DNA of 64,000 nt, taken from positions 231,392 to 295,391 of the forward strand of contig NZ_JAOVZT010000002.1 of the NCBI RefSeq assembly GCF_025716945.1, written 5' to 3'. Position 1 is the stretch's first letter. Each line of letters begins with the position of its first letter. The stretch comes from Geodermatophilus sp. YIM 151500. Lineage in GTDB: Bacteria > Actinomycetota > Actinomycetes > Mycobacteriales > Geodermatophilaceae. The notes below the pieces were generated by a model. The model was given only the letters and a program-made list of their open reading frames with translations, was not told where the DNA came from and ran no database searches. Positions 40,915-49,853 of this stretch are shown in pieces. A program made the translations under genes and the position numbers.

Positions 40915-43860
40915 ATGACCGGGCAGACGGCGACCCCGGTGCGGGTCGAGGTGCTCGGGCCGCTGCGGCTGGTCGTCGACGGCGCCGACGTCGAGGTCCG
41001 CGGCCCGAAGCGGCGGGCGGTGCTCGCGCTGCTGGCCCTGGCCGAGGGCCGGACCGTGCCGATCGGGTCCCTGGTGGACGCGCTCTGGCCGGCGGAGGCG
41101 CCGGAGTCGGGTCGGCAGGCGCTGCACAGCCACGTCTTCCGGCTGCGCGGCCACCTCGGGCCGGCCGCGGAGCGGCTGGAGACCGGGCACGAGGGGTACC
41201 GGCTCGTCCTCCGGGACGGCGACCTCGACCTCGCGCGCGCCCGGGCCCTGCTGGCGGCCGCTCGGGCGGCGGAGGGCCGGGACCCGGCGAGCGCGCTCAC
41301 CCTGCTGCAGGAGGCGCACGCCCTGTGGCACGGTCCGGTCCTGCCCGACCTCACCGACGTCGAGCCGGTCGCCGTCGCCGCGGAGGCCTGCCGCCGCCTC
41401 CACGGCGAGGTGACCGACGCGCTGGTCGCGGCCGCGATCGCCGCCGGCCGGGCCGGCGAGGTGCTGGGCCTCGCGGGGGAGTCCCTGGCCGACGACCCGC
41501 TGCGCGAGCCCGCCGTCCTGCTCCTGATGCGGGCGCTCGCGGCCTGCGGGCAGGCACCGGAGGCCCTCCGCGCCGGGCGGGAGTACCGCCGCCGGCTGGC
41601 CGAGGAGACCGGGCTGGACCCGTCACCGGCGCTGGCCGACGTGGAGCGCGACATCGCCGGCGGGGTCGCGGCGCCGGCCCGGCCCCGCCCGCCGGCGCAC
41701 CCACGGCCGACCACACCGCTGATCGGCCGGGAGGACTCCGTCGCGGCGCTGCGCCGCCTGCTGGGGGCCGAGCGGCTGGTCACCGTCGTCGGGCCCGGCG
41801 GCGTCGGCAAGACCCGGCTCGCCCTCGAGGTCGCCGCCCGGGCGGGGACGGCGACGGTCCTGCCGCTCGCCGCGGTGTCCGATGCCGCCGCCGTTCCGCA
41901 CGCGCTGGCGGCCGCCCTGGACCTGGCGGTGGTCCAGGGCGACGTCCTGGGCGCCTGCCTCGCCGTGCTCGGCGACCGGCCCGGCCTGCTGGTGGTCGAC
42001 AACTGCGAGCACCTGCTCGACTCGGTCCGCGACACGGTCGCGACCGTGCTGGCCTCCTGCCCCCGGTTGTCGGTCCTGGCGACCAGCCGCGAGCGCCTCG
42101 GCCTCGCCGCGGAGTACGCGTTCCGGCTGCCGGCCCTGCCGCTGCCCGACTCCGAGCCGGACCTCGCGGCGGTCCCCTCCGTCGCGCTCTTCCTCGACCG
42201 GGCCCGCCGGGTGCGCGCCGGCCCGCCGCCGTCGCCGGCGGAGCTGCGCACCGTGGCCGAGGTCGTCCGCCGCCTCGACGGCATGCCGCTGGCCATCGAG
42301 CTGGCCGCCGGGCGGCTGTCCACCTTCTCCCTCACCGACCTGCGGGACCGCCTCGACCGCTCGCTGGACCTGCTGGGCGGGAGCGGCCCCAGCGGCGACC
42401 CCCGGCACCGCACGCTGCGCGCCACCGCCGAGTGGTCCTACCAGCTGCTGCCCGACGACGAGAAGCGGTTGTTCCGGCACCTGGCCGTCTTCGTCGACGG
42501 CGCCGACCTCGACGCCGCGGAGCGGCTCGCCGCCGGGCTGCACCCGGACGGCGATCCGGGCAGCGTGCTCGCCCACCTGGTCGACGCCTCGGTGCTCGAC
42601 GTCGACTTCACCGCGGGCACGCGGTACCGCATGCCCGAGGCGCTGCGCGCGTTCGGGCTGGACCGGCTCGCCGCGGCCGGCGAGGAGGACCAGGCGGCCG
42701 ACGCGCTGCTGGGCTGGGCCGTCGACCTGAGCGGGTGGATCCGCGACACCCTCGACTCGGCGGACGAGCCCCGGGCCGACGCCGTCCTGCGCCGCGAGCT
42801 GGCCAACCTGCGGGAGGCCTGGCGGACGGCGCGCACCCGGGGACGGCTCGACGCGGCGGTGGGGATCGTGGCCGCGCTGTTCGACGCCATCGCTTACCGC
42901 GACCTCGTCGAGCTGCGCGGCTGGGCGCTGGAGCTGGCGGCCGACCCGGAGCTGCGCGGGCACCCGCGCGAGGCGGCCGTGCTCGGCACGGCGGGGGAGT
43001 CGGCCTACCACCGCGGCGACCGGGCGGCGGCCGAGCGGCTCGCCCGCGCCGGGCTGCGGATCGGCGCCCACGAGCGCAGCGCCGAAGCCCCCGGTGCCGA
43101 GGAACCGGGTGCCGAGGAATCCGGTGCCGGGGGATCCGGTGCCGGGGGATCCGGTGTCGAGGACCACGGCACCGACGCCCACGACCGCGGCGTCTGGGCC
43201 TGCCGGTCGACGCTGTCGGTGGTGGCCCTGGCCCGGGGCGCGTACACCGAGGCCGTCGAGCACGCACTCGCGGCGGCCGCCGCGGCCGGCACCGGCCGCG
43301 AGAACCTGGGGCTGGCGGCGCTCGCGACGGCCTACGCGGGCGACCTGGCGCACGCCCGGTCGCTCGTCGACCGGGGCCGGGTGGGCGCGGTGTCGCACAG
43401 CATGCGGGCGTGGGGGGACTACGTCGCCGGCGAGATCGACAGCCTCGCCGGCCGCCACGACGAGGCCGAACGGCACTACCGGAGTGCCGTCGACCTGGCC
43501 CGCGCCGCGGGTGCGACCTTCCTCGTCGGGGTGGCGACGGTGGGCCGGCTGGCCGAGCGGGCCCGTGCCGGCCGGGTGGCCGAGGCGCTGCGCGGATACC
43601 GCGAGGTCATCGACTACTTCGACCGCACCGGCAACTGGACCCACCAGTGGGTCGCGCTGCGCAACCTGGCCGACCTGCTGAGGCGGATCGGTGACGATGG
43701 CCCGGCGGCGGCGATCGACGACGCGGCCGACCGCGCTCCGGACGCCCCGGCCGACGACCGGCCGCGCGCGGGCGCTCCGCCGGACACGCCCCTGCCCGGC
43801 CGGGCCGCCGTCCTGGAGCTGGCCCGCCGGGTCATCGACGGGCACCTCGCCCGGTCATGA
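40915..43860 (+). CDS. SARP/AfsR-type BTAD regulator with NTPase domain
   Basis: A 981-residue transcriptional activator. Residues about 6-100 form an OmpR-like DNA-binding wHTH (VLGPLRLVVDG, RGPKRRAVLALL), 105-250 a BTAD helical domain, then an NB-ARC/STAND ATPase with Walker A GPGGVGKTRLA (about 293), Walker B VVDNCEHLL, sensor LATSRERLGL and MPLAIELAAGRL, and a C-terminal TPR-like region. Such proteins activate secondary metabolism or stress genes. ATG 40915 has GGAGGTGGGC; ATG 40885 is possible. A GAEES/GAGGS repeat sits near residue 730. The 3' end overlaps the convergent deacetylase gene by 29 bp. Confidence 0.88.
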   Translation: MTGQTATPVRVEVLGPLRLVVDGADVEVRGPKRRAVLALLALAEGRTVPIGSLVDALWPAEAPESGRQALHSHVFRLRGHLGPAAERLETGHEGYRLVLRDGDLDLARARALLAAARAAEGRDPASALTLLQEAHALWHGPVLPDLTDVEPVAVAAEACRRLHGEVTDALVAAAIAAGRAGEVLGLAGESLADDPLREPAVLLLMRALAACGQAPEALRAGREYRRRLAEETGLDPSPALADVERDIAGGVAAPARPRPPAHPRPTTPLIGREDSVAALRRLLGAERLVTVVGPGGVGKTRLALEVAARAGTATVLPLAAVSDAAAVPHALAAALDLAVVQGDVLGACLAVLGDRPGLLVVDNCEHLLDSVRDTVATVLASCPRLSVLATSRERLGLAAEYAFRLPALPLPDSEPDLAAVPSVALFLDRARRVRAGPPPSPAELRTVAEVVRRLDGMPLAIELAAGRLSTFSLTDLRDRLDRSLDLLGGSGPSGDPRHRTLRATAEWSYQLLPDDEKRLFRHLAVFVDGADLDAAERLAAGLHPDGDPGSVLAHLVDASVLDVDFTAGTRYRMPEALRAFGLDRLAAAGEEDQAADALLGWAVDLSGWIRDTLDSADEPRADAVLRRELANLREAWRTARTRGRLDAAVGIVAALFDAIAYRDLVELRGWALELAADPELRGHPREAAVLGTAGESAYHRGDRAAAERLARAGLRIGAHERSAEAPGAEEPGAEESGAGGSGAGGSGVEDHGTDAHDRGVWACRSTLSVVALARGAYTEAVEHALAAAAAAGTGRENLGLAALATAYAGDLAHARSLVDRGRVGAVSHSMRAWGDYVAGEIDSLAGRHDEAERHYRSAVDLARAAGATFLVGVATVGRLAERARAGRVAEALRGYREVIDYFDRTGNWTHQWVALRNLADLLRRIGDDGPAAAIDDAADRAPDAPADDRPRAGAPPDTPLPGRAAVLELARRVIDGHLARS
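43093..43167 (+). repeat. 15-bp in-frame repeat inside the SARP gene
   Basis: Five units of GGTGCCG(A/G)GG(A/G)A(A/T)CC type, at 43093, 43108, 43123, 43138 and 43153, encoding GAEEP, GAEES, GAGGS, GAGGS and GVEDH. The third and fourth are identical, pointing to recent slippage in a flexible linker of the TPR-like region. Confidence 0.85.
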
Positions 43861-44659
43861 CGGCCGCCCCGGGCCGCTCGACGAACGCCTCCTCGCCGAC
43901 CCACGCCGTGTACCCGTCGATCCCCATCGCGGCCATGATCCCGGCGGTCTGGGTCGCCTGCGCCGCCAGGGCCCGCACCTTGCGTGCCGCGGTCTCCGGG
44001 GGGAGAACCAGGTCGACCGCGAGCTGCTCGTCGGGCACGGTGACCGGGTAGCCGGGCTGGTAGACGCCGAGCCGCGCGCTCACGTCGCTCCACCGCGGCG
44101 CCCGCCGCGCGGGCACGGCGGCCTGCAGCAACCGCGCACCGGACGGCGCCGCGCGGTCGAACGCCGCGGCCGCCCACGCCGCGACCACCTGGTGGTCGGG
44201 GTGGCCGGTGATGCCGTCCGGGCCGAACGTCAGCACGGTGTCCGGGGCGATCCGCCCGACCAGGTCGGCCACCCGGGCGACGGCCTCCTCGGCGGGGACC
44301 GACGAGCACTCCCCGTCGTGGTAGCCGAGCCAGTGGTGCTCGCGCACGCCGAGGACGTCCAGGCAGCGGGCCAGTTCGACGGTGCGCGCTGCGCCCAGCC
44401 GGTCCGGTGGCCAGGCCACCGGATCCGGCGTGCCCAGCTCGCCACGCGTCGCCGTCACGCAGACGACCCGCGAGCCCGCCTCGCGGGCGATCGCCATGAG
44501 CCCGCCGGACAGGTACGCCTCGTCGTCGGGGTGGGCCCAGACGCCGAGGACGGTGCCCAGCCCGGCGACGTCGCCGGGCCGGACGACCACGCCCGCCGCG
44601 CGGTGTCCCGGTGCGGCTGCCGTCCGGGCCGGCACGGTCTGCACGGTGTCGTCGAGCAT
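43832..44659 (-). CDS. LmbE/PIG-L-type N-acetylglucosaminyl deacetylase (MshB/Mca-like)
   Basis: A 275-residue zinc-dependent deacetylase. Zinc motif AHPDDE (about residue 42), VTATRGELG and the second zinc element GHPDHQ (about 155) are typical of the MshB/Mca/LmbE family, which deacetylates GlcNAc conjugates such as mycothiol precursors or cleaves mycothiol S-conjugates. Which branch it is cannot be decided by eye. ATG 44659 follows GGAGGAC. Its 3' end overlaps the convergent SARP gene (43832-43860). A 15-bp repeat array lies just upstream of its start. Confidence 0.82.
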   Translation of the reverse strand: MLDDTVQTVPARTAAAPGHRAAGVVVRPGDVAGLGTVLGVWAHPDDEAYLSGGLMAIAREAGSRVVCVTATRGELGTPDPVAWPPDRLGAARTVELARCLDVLGVREHHWLGYHDGECSSVPAEEAVARVADLVGRIAPDTVLTFGPDGITGHPDHQVVAAWAAAAFDRAAPSGARLLQAAVPARRAPRWSDVSARLGVYQPGYPVTVPDEQLAVDLVLPPETAARKVRALAAQATQTAGIMAAMGIDGYTAWVGEEAFVERPGAAVMTGRGARR

Positions 44660-44685
44660 GTCGTCCTCCTGGCCGGCTGTCCCCG

Positions 44686-44755
44686 CCGTCGGTGTCCTGG
44701 CCGTCGGTGTCCTGGCCGTCGGTGTCCTGGCCGTCGGTGTCCTGGCCGTCGGTGC
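44686..44755. repeat. 15-bp tandem repeat upstream of the LmbE-type gene
   Basis: Four perfect copies of CCGTCGGTGTCCTGG at 44686, 44701, 44716 and 44731, then a partial fifth. It lies 27 bp upstream of ATG 44659 (minus strand), in the leader or promoter. Slippage here could change spacing of the expression signals. Confidence 0.9.
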
Positions 44756-44828
44756 GGACGATGGTCGCGACGCCGGCTTCCAACCCGCTGTCGCGTGCCT
44801 GACACGGCCGCTGGTCCCGGCCCGGCGC

Positions 44829-45989
44829 TCACGACGCGGCGTAGACGGCCTGCTCGAACTCGACGTAGGTCCGCCAGGCGTCCCGCTCCGGGATGAAGGG
44901 CAGCGAGTTGGTGTAGATCGAGCCGCAGATTCCGGCGGCGCGGTCGACCCAGAAGTGGGTGTTGAACAGACCGGCCCACGCGCCGCTGCCGGCGCGCCGC
45001 CGGCCGGGCAGGTCGACGGTGTTCACCAGCAGCCCGTGGCCCCAGGTCCAGCCCGGCCCCAGGCGCAGCGAGTCCGTCGTCGCCGGATCGGCGGTCGGGA
45101 TCACCTCGGGGAAGGGGATGTCGCCGATCTGGCTGCGGAAGGCCGCGTCGACCGTCTCCGGGCGGAGGATCCGGGTGCCGTCGAGCTCGCCGTCGCGCAG
45201 CAGGGCCCGCTGGAACCGGACGTAGTCGCGCGGGGTCGAGTACAGGCCGTGCCCCGCGGCCCACCACTCCGGCTGCTGGGGCAGCGGCTCGCCGATCGCC
45301 CTCCAGCCGCCGTCCGCCCCGCGGACGTGCAGGTCGACGCAGTTGTCCCGGCGCGCGTCGTCCAGCAGGAACATGGTGTCGTCCATCCCGAGCGGGCCGG
45401 TGATCTGCTCCTCGACGACGACGTCGAGCGACCGGCCCGCCACGGCCTCCACGACCTTGCCGAGCCAGTCGGTGCCGATGCCGTAGACGAAGGCCGTGCC
45501 CGGGTCGGCCACCATGGGCGCCATCAGGGCGCGGGCCCCGCCGAGCACCGTGGGCAGCCCGGTGGCGTCCTGGTAGCGGACCAGCTGCTCGTTCCAGAAC
45601 CAGTAACCCAGCCCCGAGGTGTGGGTGACCAGGTGGTGCACGGTGGCCGGCGTCCGCGGAGGGCGCAGCCGCGGGGTGTCGCCGTCCCAGCCTTCGAGCA
45701 CCTGGATCTGCCCGAACTCGGGGCGGTACTCGGTCACCGGCGCGGCGAGGTCGAGCTCACCGCGCTCCACCTGCTGCAGCGCGGCCACGGTGGCGACCAT
45801 CTTGGTCATCGACATGATGCGGAAATGGGTGCCGGCGTCGACCGTCCCGGGGTCCTCACCGACCGCCCGCGGTCCGGCGCCGCCCTCGTGCAGCACGCCG
45901 TCCCGGTCGGCCACGATCGCCGCCACGTGCGGCACCGCGCCCCGCTCGACCGCGTCCTGCAGCACCCCGTCGATGCCCGAACCGTCCAC
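44829..45989 (-). CDS. Serine hydrolase, beta-lactamase/EstB family (class C-like)
   Basis: A 386-residue protein. The SxxK site is SMTK in FRIMSMTKMVAT (about residue 61), the tyrosine element is YGIGTDWLG (about 168), and WTWGHGLLVNT stands near the usual K/HTG strand. Segments HHLVTHTSGLGYWFW and GPLGMDDTMFLL are usual for the esterase/beta-lactamase group. No signal peptide is visible, so it is probably a cytosolic esterase or carboxylesterase and not a secreted beta-lactamase. It stands alone on the minus strand. Confidence 0.85.
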   Translation of the reverse strand: MDGSGIDGVLQDAVERGAVPHVAAIVADRDGVLHEGGAGPRAVGEDPGTVDAGTHFRIMSMTKMVATVAALQQVERGELDLAAPVTEYRPEFGQIQVLEGWDGDTPRLRPPRTPATVHHLVTHTSGLGYWFWNEQLVRYQDATGLPTVLGGARALMAPMVADPGTAFVYGIGTDWLGKVVEAVAGRSLDVVVEEQITGPLGMDDTMFLLDDARRDNCVDLHVRGADGGWRAIGEPLPQQPEWWAAGHGLYSTPRDYVRFQRALLRDGELDGTRILRPETVDAAFRSQIGDIPFPEVIPTADPATTDSLRLGPGWTWGHGLLVNTVDLPGRRRAGSGAWAGLFNTHFWVDRAAGICGSIYTNSLPFIPERDAWRTYVEFEQAVYAAS

Positions 45990-46068
45990 CGCAGCCTCCG
46001 CTCAGCCGGTCATCGGCGAAACGTCGGTCACCCTGACCACGCCGGGCGGGCGTGTCAAACCCGCAGGC

Positions 46069-46614
46069 TCACACCCGGCTGAGCCGGCTCCCGCGGCGCA
46101 GGTGCGACCAGTCGCCCCGGCCGTCACCGCGCCGTCCGGTGGCGGCCTGCGGCGCGGCGGCCTCGTACGGGCCGGCTCCGTGCGGGGCGGCCTCCTGCGG
46201 GGCGGCCTCCTGCGGGGTGGTCACCCGCGGGGTGGACCGACCGGGCCCCGGCCGCGGGTCCGGACGTCCCGCGGCCGCCGGAACCCACCGGGGCGGGGGG
46301 ACGAGGGCGTGCGCCGGCGGGCGGGGCCGGGTGCGCAGGTCGGCCAGGAGCACGTGCGGTCGAGTGTCGTCGTCGTCGCCGTCGTCGGTGGCCGGCTCGT
46401 CGACGCCGATCGGCTCGGGCAGCCGGAGGTCGGCGAGGTCCTTCCACGCCGAGTGCCGCAGGCCGTCGACGACGCAACGGACGCGCGCCAGGCAGCGCCC
46501 GTCGCCCTCGTGCCGCCAGCCGAGCAGTTCGCCGAGGTACCAGATGCCCCGGTGGTAGACCTCCACCGGCTGCGGGTCACCGGCGAAGGCGCTCGTCGTC
46601 CCGTCCCCCGCCAC
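46069..46614 (-). CDS. Conserved hypothetical protein with repeat-rich tail
   Basis: 181 residues from GTG 46614, which lies 7 nt after TAGAGT (minus strand; plus 46622-46627) in a leaderless arrangement. The N-terminal half (VEVYHRGIWYLGELLGWRH, CLARVRCVVDGLRHSAWKDL) looks like a compact beta-rich fold that I have seen only as unnamed actinobacterial proteins. The C-terminal half is low-complexity with AAPQEAAPQEAAPHGA from 15-bp DNA repeats (about 46165-46215). No function is offered. Confidence 0.65.
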   Translation of the reverse strand: MAGDGTTSAFAGDPQPVEVYHRGIWYLGELLGWRHEGDGRCLARVRCVVDGLRHSAWKDLADLRLPEPIGVDEPATDDGDDDDTRPHVLLADLRTRPRPPAHALVPPPRWVPAAAGRPDPRPGPGRSTPRVTTPQEAAPQEAAPHGAGPYEAAAPQAATGRRGDGRGDWSHLRRGSRLSRV

Positions 46615-46689
46615 GGCCCGGACTCTAGGTCGCCGGAGCGACACGCTCCGGAAGGCGCGCGTGGCGGTGGGACGGGTGTGACGGGGCTG

Positions 46690-48132
46690 TCACACCCGAC
46701 GCGCGCCGGCCGGTGCCGCCGGGTGGTCGTGCGGCCGCCGGTGCCGCCGACCCGCCGTCCGCAGCCCGGCCAGCCGCCGCAGGTGCCGGGGATCGCCCCG
46801 GCGGGCGGCCTGGGCGACGTACTCGCCGAGGATGGCGCCGGCCGCCAGCGCCAGGCCGATGGCGATGGCCTGGCCGAGCAGCGTGATGCCGGTCGTGCTC
46901 GCGCCCTCGACGAACTGGCGCATGCCCCGGTAGATGGTGAGCCCGGGCAGCAACGGGATGATGCCCGCGGCGACGTACACCAGGGTGGGCACCCGCTGCC
47001 GCCCGGCCAGCGCGTAGCCCCCCATGCCGATCACCACCGCGCCGGCGGCCGACGCCAGCGTCGGTGACACGACGATCCGCTCGACGGCCGCGAAGACGCC
47101 CCAGCCGAGAGCACCGGCCACGCCGGCGGCGGGCACGGTGCGTCGCGGCGCGTAGTTGGAGACGGCGAAGGCCGCCGACACGACGGCGGCGGCGAGCAGC
47201 TGCACGGGCACCTCGTCCAGGCCGCGGATCGGCGGGTCGCCGATGCGCACCGGCAAGCCGGCGCGCACCCCGATCGACAGGGCGACCGCGATGCCGGCGA
47301 CGATCCCGGCGGCCAGCAGGAAGGTCTCGAAGGCCCGGGCGCTCGCCGTCACGTAGGAACCGGTGATGGCGTCCTGCACCGCGCCGACCAGGGTGACCCC
47401 GGGCAGCAGCAGGACGATGCCGGCGGCGACCACCAGCGAGGGCTGCACGTCCGTGTCCGCGGCCACGAGCGCCAGCGCGGCGGCGGTGGCCACCGCGCCG
47501 CCGGCCGCGTTCTGGTAGAAGGCCGGCAGCTGCGCGCGGGCGAGCGCGGCGATGACCAGGTCGATGACGACGGTGGCAGCCAGTGCGACGGCGGTCACCA
47601 CGGGGCCGGCGCCGAGCAGCACGGCCACCGACCCGGCCAGGGCGGCGCGGGCCAGCGTCACCACTCCGCGCCGGTAGGGGTGGCGGGCCCGGACGACGGT
47701 GCGCAGCCGCCGCTCGGCCGCGGCCCGGTCGATCCGTCCGTCGACGAGGTCGGTGACGATGTTGTGCACGCCGGTCACCCGCGTGTAGTCCAGCGCCCGC
47801 TCGTGCACCAGGCGCATGCCGCTGACCGGCGGGGCGTCCGGACCGGGCCGCCCGCTGATCGAGATGGACGTGAAGGTGATGTCGCACTCGACGCGCTCCA
47901 GCCCGGCGGCCTCGGCGACCGCGGTGCAGGTGGCGGTCACCTCCGAGACGCTCGCGCCGCCGGAGAGCAGCACGTCGCCGATGCGGAGCGCCAGCTCCAG
48001 CGTCCGGTCGGCGGAGCGCCGGTCGGTGGAGTCCTCCTCGGCGTCGTCCGGGAGGGCGGGCACGGGGGGCTCGGGCGGGGTGCCGTCGATCGGGGGAGGG
48101 ACCGTGCGGATCGGGTCGGGCGCGGTGCTCAC
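46690..48132 (-). CDS. ThrE-type threonine/serine exporter
   Basis: A 480-residue protein joining the two ThrE halves in one chain. The N-terminal DUF1212 domain has LSGGASVSEVTATCTAVAEAAGL and VECDITFTSISIS, followed by about five helices. The C-terminal ThrE_2 part has IIPLLPGLTIYRGM and ITLLGQAIAIGLALAAG. About ten membrane helices in all. Corynebacterium ThrE exports threonine and serine; the single-chain form is usual in actinobacteria. The start is GTG 48132, divergent from the BCCT gene. The cytosolic N-terminus is Pro/Asp-rich. Confidence 0.85.
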   Translation of the reverse strand: MSTAPDPIRTVPPPIDGTPPEPPVPALPDDAEEDSTDRRSADRTLELALRIGDVLLSGGASVSEVTATCTAVAEAAGLERVECDITFTSISISGRPGPDAPPVSGMRLVHERALDYTRVTGVHNIVTDLVDGRIDRAAAERRLRTVVRARHPYRRGVVTLARAALAGSVAVLLGAGPVVTAVALAATVVIDLVIAALARAQLPAFYQNAAGGAVATAAALALVAADTDVQPSLVVAAGIVLLLPGVTLVGAVQDAITGSYVTASARAFETFLLAAGIVAGIAVALSIGVRAGLPVRIGDPPIRGLDEVPVQLLAAAVVSAAFAVSNYAPRRTVPAAGVAGALGWGVFAAVERIVVSPTLASAAGAVVIGMGGYALAGRQRVPTLVYVAAGIIPLLPGLTIYRGMRQFVEGASTTGITLLGQAIAIGLALAAGAILGEYVAQAARRGDPRHLRRLAGLRTAGRRHRRPHDHPAAPAGARRV

Positions 48133-48230
48133 CGCCCCACCATGACGGACGCCGCCGTCCGGACGGGCGTGCGACCCGTCACGTGCGGGAAAGGTTTGCC
48201 GGAGCCGTCGCCTTGTGAAAGGAGGTCCGG

Positions 48231-48254
48231 GTGACCGACTGCCGTCGATCCTGA
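48231..48254 (+). CDS. Seven-codon leader ORF before the BCCT gene
   Basis: GTG ACC GAC TGC CGT CGA TCC TGA (fMet-TDCRRS), preceded by GAAAGGAGGT with 5-nt spacing, an almost full complement to the 16S 3' end and the strongest such site noticed in the window. The stop overlaps the GAGGAG site of the transporter start 12 nt later, so termination could feed ribosomes onto the transporter or hinder them. Confidence 0.5.
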   Translation: MTDCRRS

Positions 48255-48266
48255 GGAGTTTCCTTC

Positions 48267-49853
48267 GTGCAACGGACGTCGTCCGTGTTCTGGGCCGCGC
48301 TCGCCGTGGTCGTCCCGTTCGTCCTGTGGGGCGTGCTCTCGTCGGGCTCGCTGGCGACCGCCACCCAGGAGGCCCGGGCCTTCCTGGTCGACCGGTTCGG
48401 TTGGTTCTACCTGATCACGGCCACCGTGCTGCTGATCGCCGCCATCGCGCTGGCCGCCTCCCGCTTCGGGCGCATCCGGCTGGGTCGCGACGCGGACCGC
48501 CCCGAGTACAGCGCCGGCGCCTGGTTCGCCATGCTGTTCAGCGCCGGGATGGGCGTCGGCTTGGTGTTCTGGGGCGTGGCCGAGCCGGTCGCCCACTTCG
48601 TCACGCCGCCGACCGCCGAGCCGGGCAGCGAGCAGGCCGCCCGCGATGCGCTGCGCTACTCCTTCTTCCACTGGGGCCTGCACCCGTGGGCGATCTACGC
48701 GGTGCTGGCGATGGCGCTGGCCTACGCGCGGTTCCGCCAGGGCTGGAAGGCCACGATCAGCGGCGCGCTGCGCCCCGTGCTCGGCGACCGGGTGGACGGT
48801 CCGCTGGGCACGGTCATCGACACGGTCGCCGTGGTCGCCACGGTCTTCGGCGTCGCCACCTCGCTGGGGCTCGGTGCCGCGCAGGTCAACGGCGGCCTGG
48901 CCGCCCTCGTCGACGGGGTCGGGATCGGCTCCGGCGTCCAGCTCGCCGTCATCGCCGTGGTGACCGTGCTGTTCCTCGTCTCGGCCATGTCCGGCATCGA
49001 CCGGGGCATCAAGTGGCTGTCGACGGCCAACGTCGTCCTGGCCGTGGCGATCTTCCTGTTCGTCTTCCTCACCGCCTCGACCGGCAGGCTGGCCGGAGCC
49101 TTCACCACCACGCTGGGCGGCTACCTCGCCGAGCTGCCGCGGATGAGCCTGCAGACCGGTCCCTTCGACGACGAGCGGTCGGCGTGGATCAACGGCTGGA
49201 CCGTCTTCTACTGGGCGTGGTGGATCTCCTGGTCGCCGTTCGTGGCCACCTTCATCTCCCGCATCTCCCGCGGCCGCACGATCCGCGAGTTCGTCGTCGG
49301 CGTCCTGGCCGTGCCCACGCTGGTGAGCGGGCTGTGGTTCTCCGTGTTCGGCGGCGCCGGCGTCCTGGCCGAGCGGGACGGCGCGGGCCTGTCCGAGCTG
49401 CCGACCGAGTCGGCGCTGTTCGGCCTGTTCGACACGCTGCCGTTCGGCGTGCTGGCCGGCGTCGCGGCGATGGTGCTGATCGTGACCTTCTTCGTCACCA
49501 GCGCCGACTCGGCCACCTTCGTGCTCGGGTCGCTGTCGAGCGAGGACGGGCGCGACCCGGCCCGATCGGTCACCGTCACCTGGGGGCTGGTCATCGCGGC
49601 CGCGGCCGCGGTGCTGCTGGTGAGCGGCGGCCTCGAGGGCGTGCAGACGGCGTCGATCGTGGCGGCCTTCCCGTTCGCCGTGGTCCTGCTGCTCGTCCTG
49701 GTGTCGCTGGTGCGGGCGCTGCGCGGGGAGCAGGTCCCGGCCGGGCACCGGCCGGCCGTGGCCGTCGCCGGCGACGGCCACGCATCCGACGGCGGTCGGG
49801 ACGGCGGCTCCGACGGCCGTGACCCGGTGGGTGCGGGGAGCGGCAAGGCGTGA
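48267..49853 (+). CDS. BCCT-family transporter (betaine/choline/carnitine type)
   Basis: A 528-residue transporter with about 12 helices. Core motifs are SAGMGVGLVFWGVAEPV (glycine-rich TM3), DALRYSFFHWGLHPWA, the signature WAWWISWSPFVATFISRISR (TM8, the substrate Trp box) and FFVTSADSATFVLG. The first Gly-rich motif reads GMGVGL, in contrast to GMGIGL of BetP-type carriers. It takes up quaternary-ammonium osmolytes, with Na+ or H+. A hydrophilic Asp/Gly tail follows. GTG 48267 has AGGAG; the 7-codon ORF lies before it. Confidence 0.9.
   Translation: MQRTSSVFWAALAVVVPFVLWGVLSSGSLATATQEARAFLVDRFGWFYLITATVLLIAAIALAASRFGRIRLGRDADRPEYSAGAWFAMLFSAGMGVGLVFWGVAEPVAHFVTPPTAEPGSEQAARDALRYSFFHWGLHPWAIYAVLAMALAYARFRQGWKATISGALRPVLGDRVDGPLGTVIDTVAVVATVFGVATSLGLGAAQVNGGLAALVDGVGIGSGVQLAVIAVVTVLFLVSAMSGIDRGIKWLSTANVVLAVAIFLFVFLTASTGRLAGAFTTTLGGYLAELPRMSLQTGPFDDERSAWINGWTVFYWAWWISWSPFVATFISRISRGRTIREFVVGVLAVPTLVSGLWFSVFGGAGVLAERDGAGLSELPTESALFGLFDTLPFGVLAGVAAMVLIVTFFVTSADSATFVLGSLSSEDGRDPARSVTVTWGLVIAAAAAVLLVSGGLEGVQTASIVAAFPFAVVLLLVLVSLVRALRGEQVPAGHRPAVAVAGDGHASDGGRDGGSDGRDPVGAGSGKA

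Noticed and set aside
44829-45989. Secreted class C beta-lactamase giving drug resistance
   Set aside because: No signal peptide and better agreement with EstB-type esterases; resistance cannot be claimed from SxxK alone.
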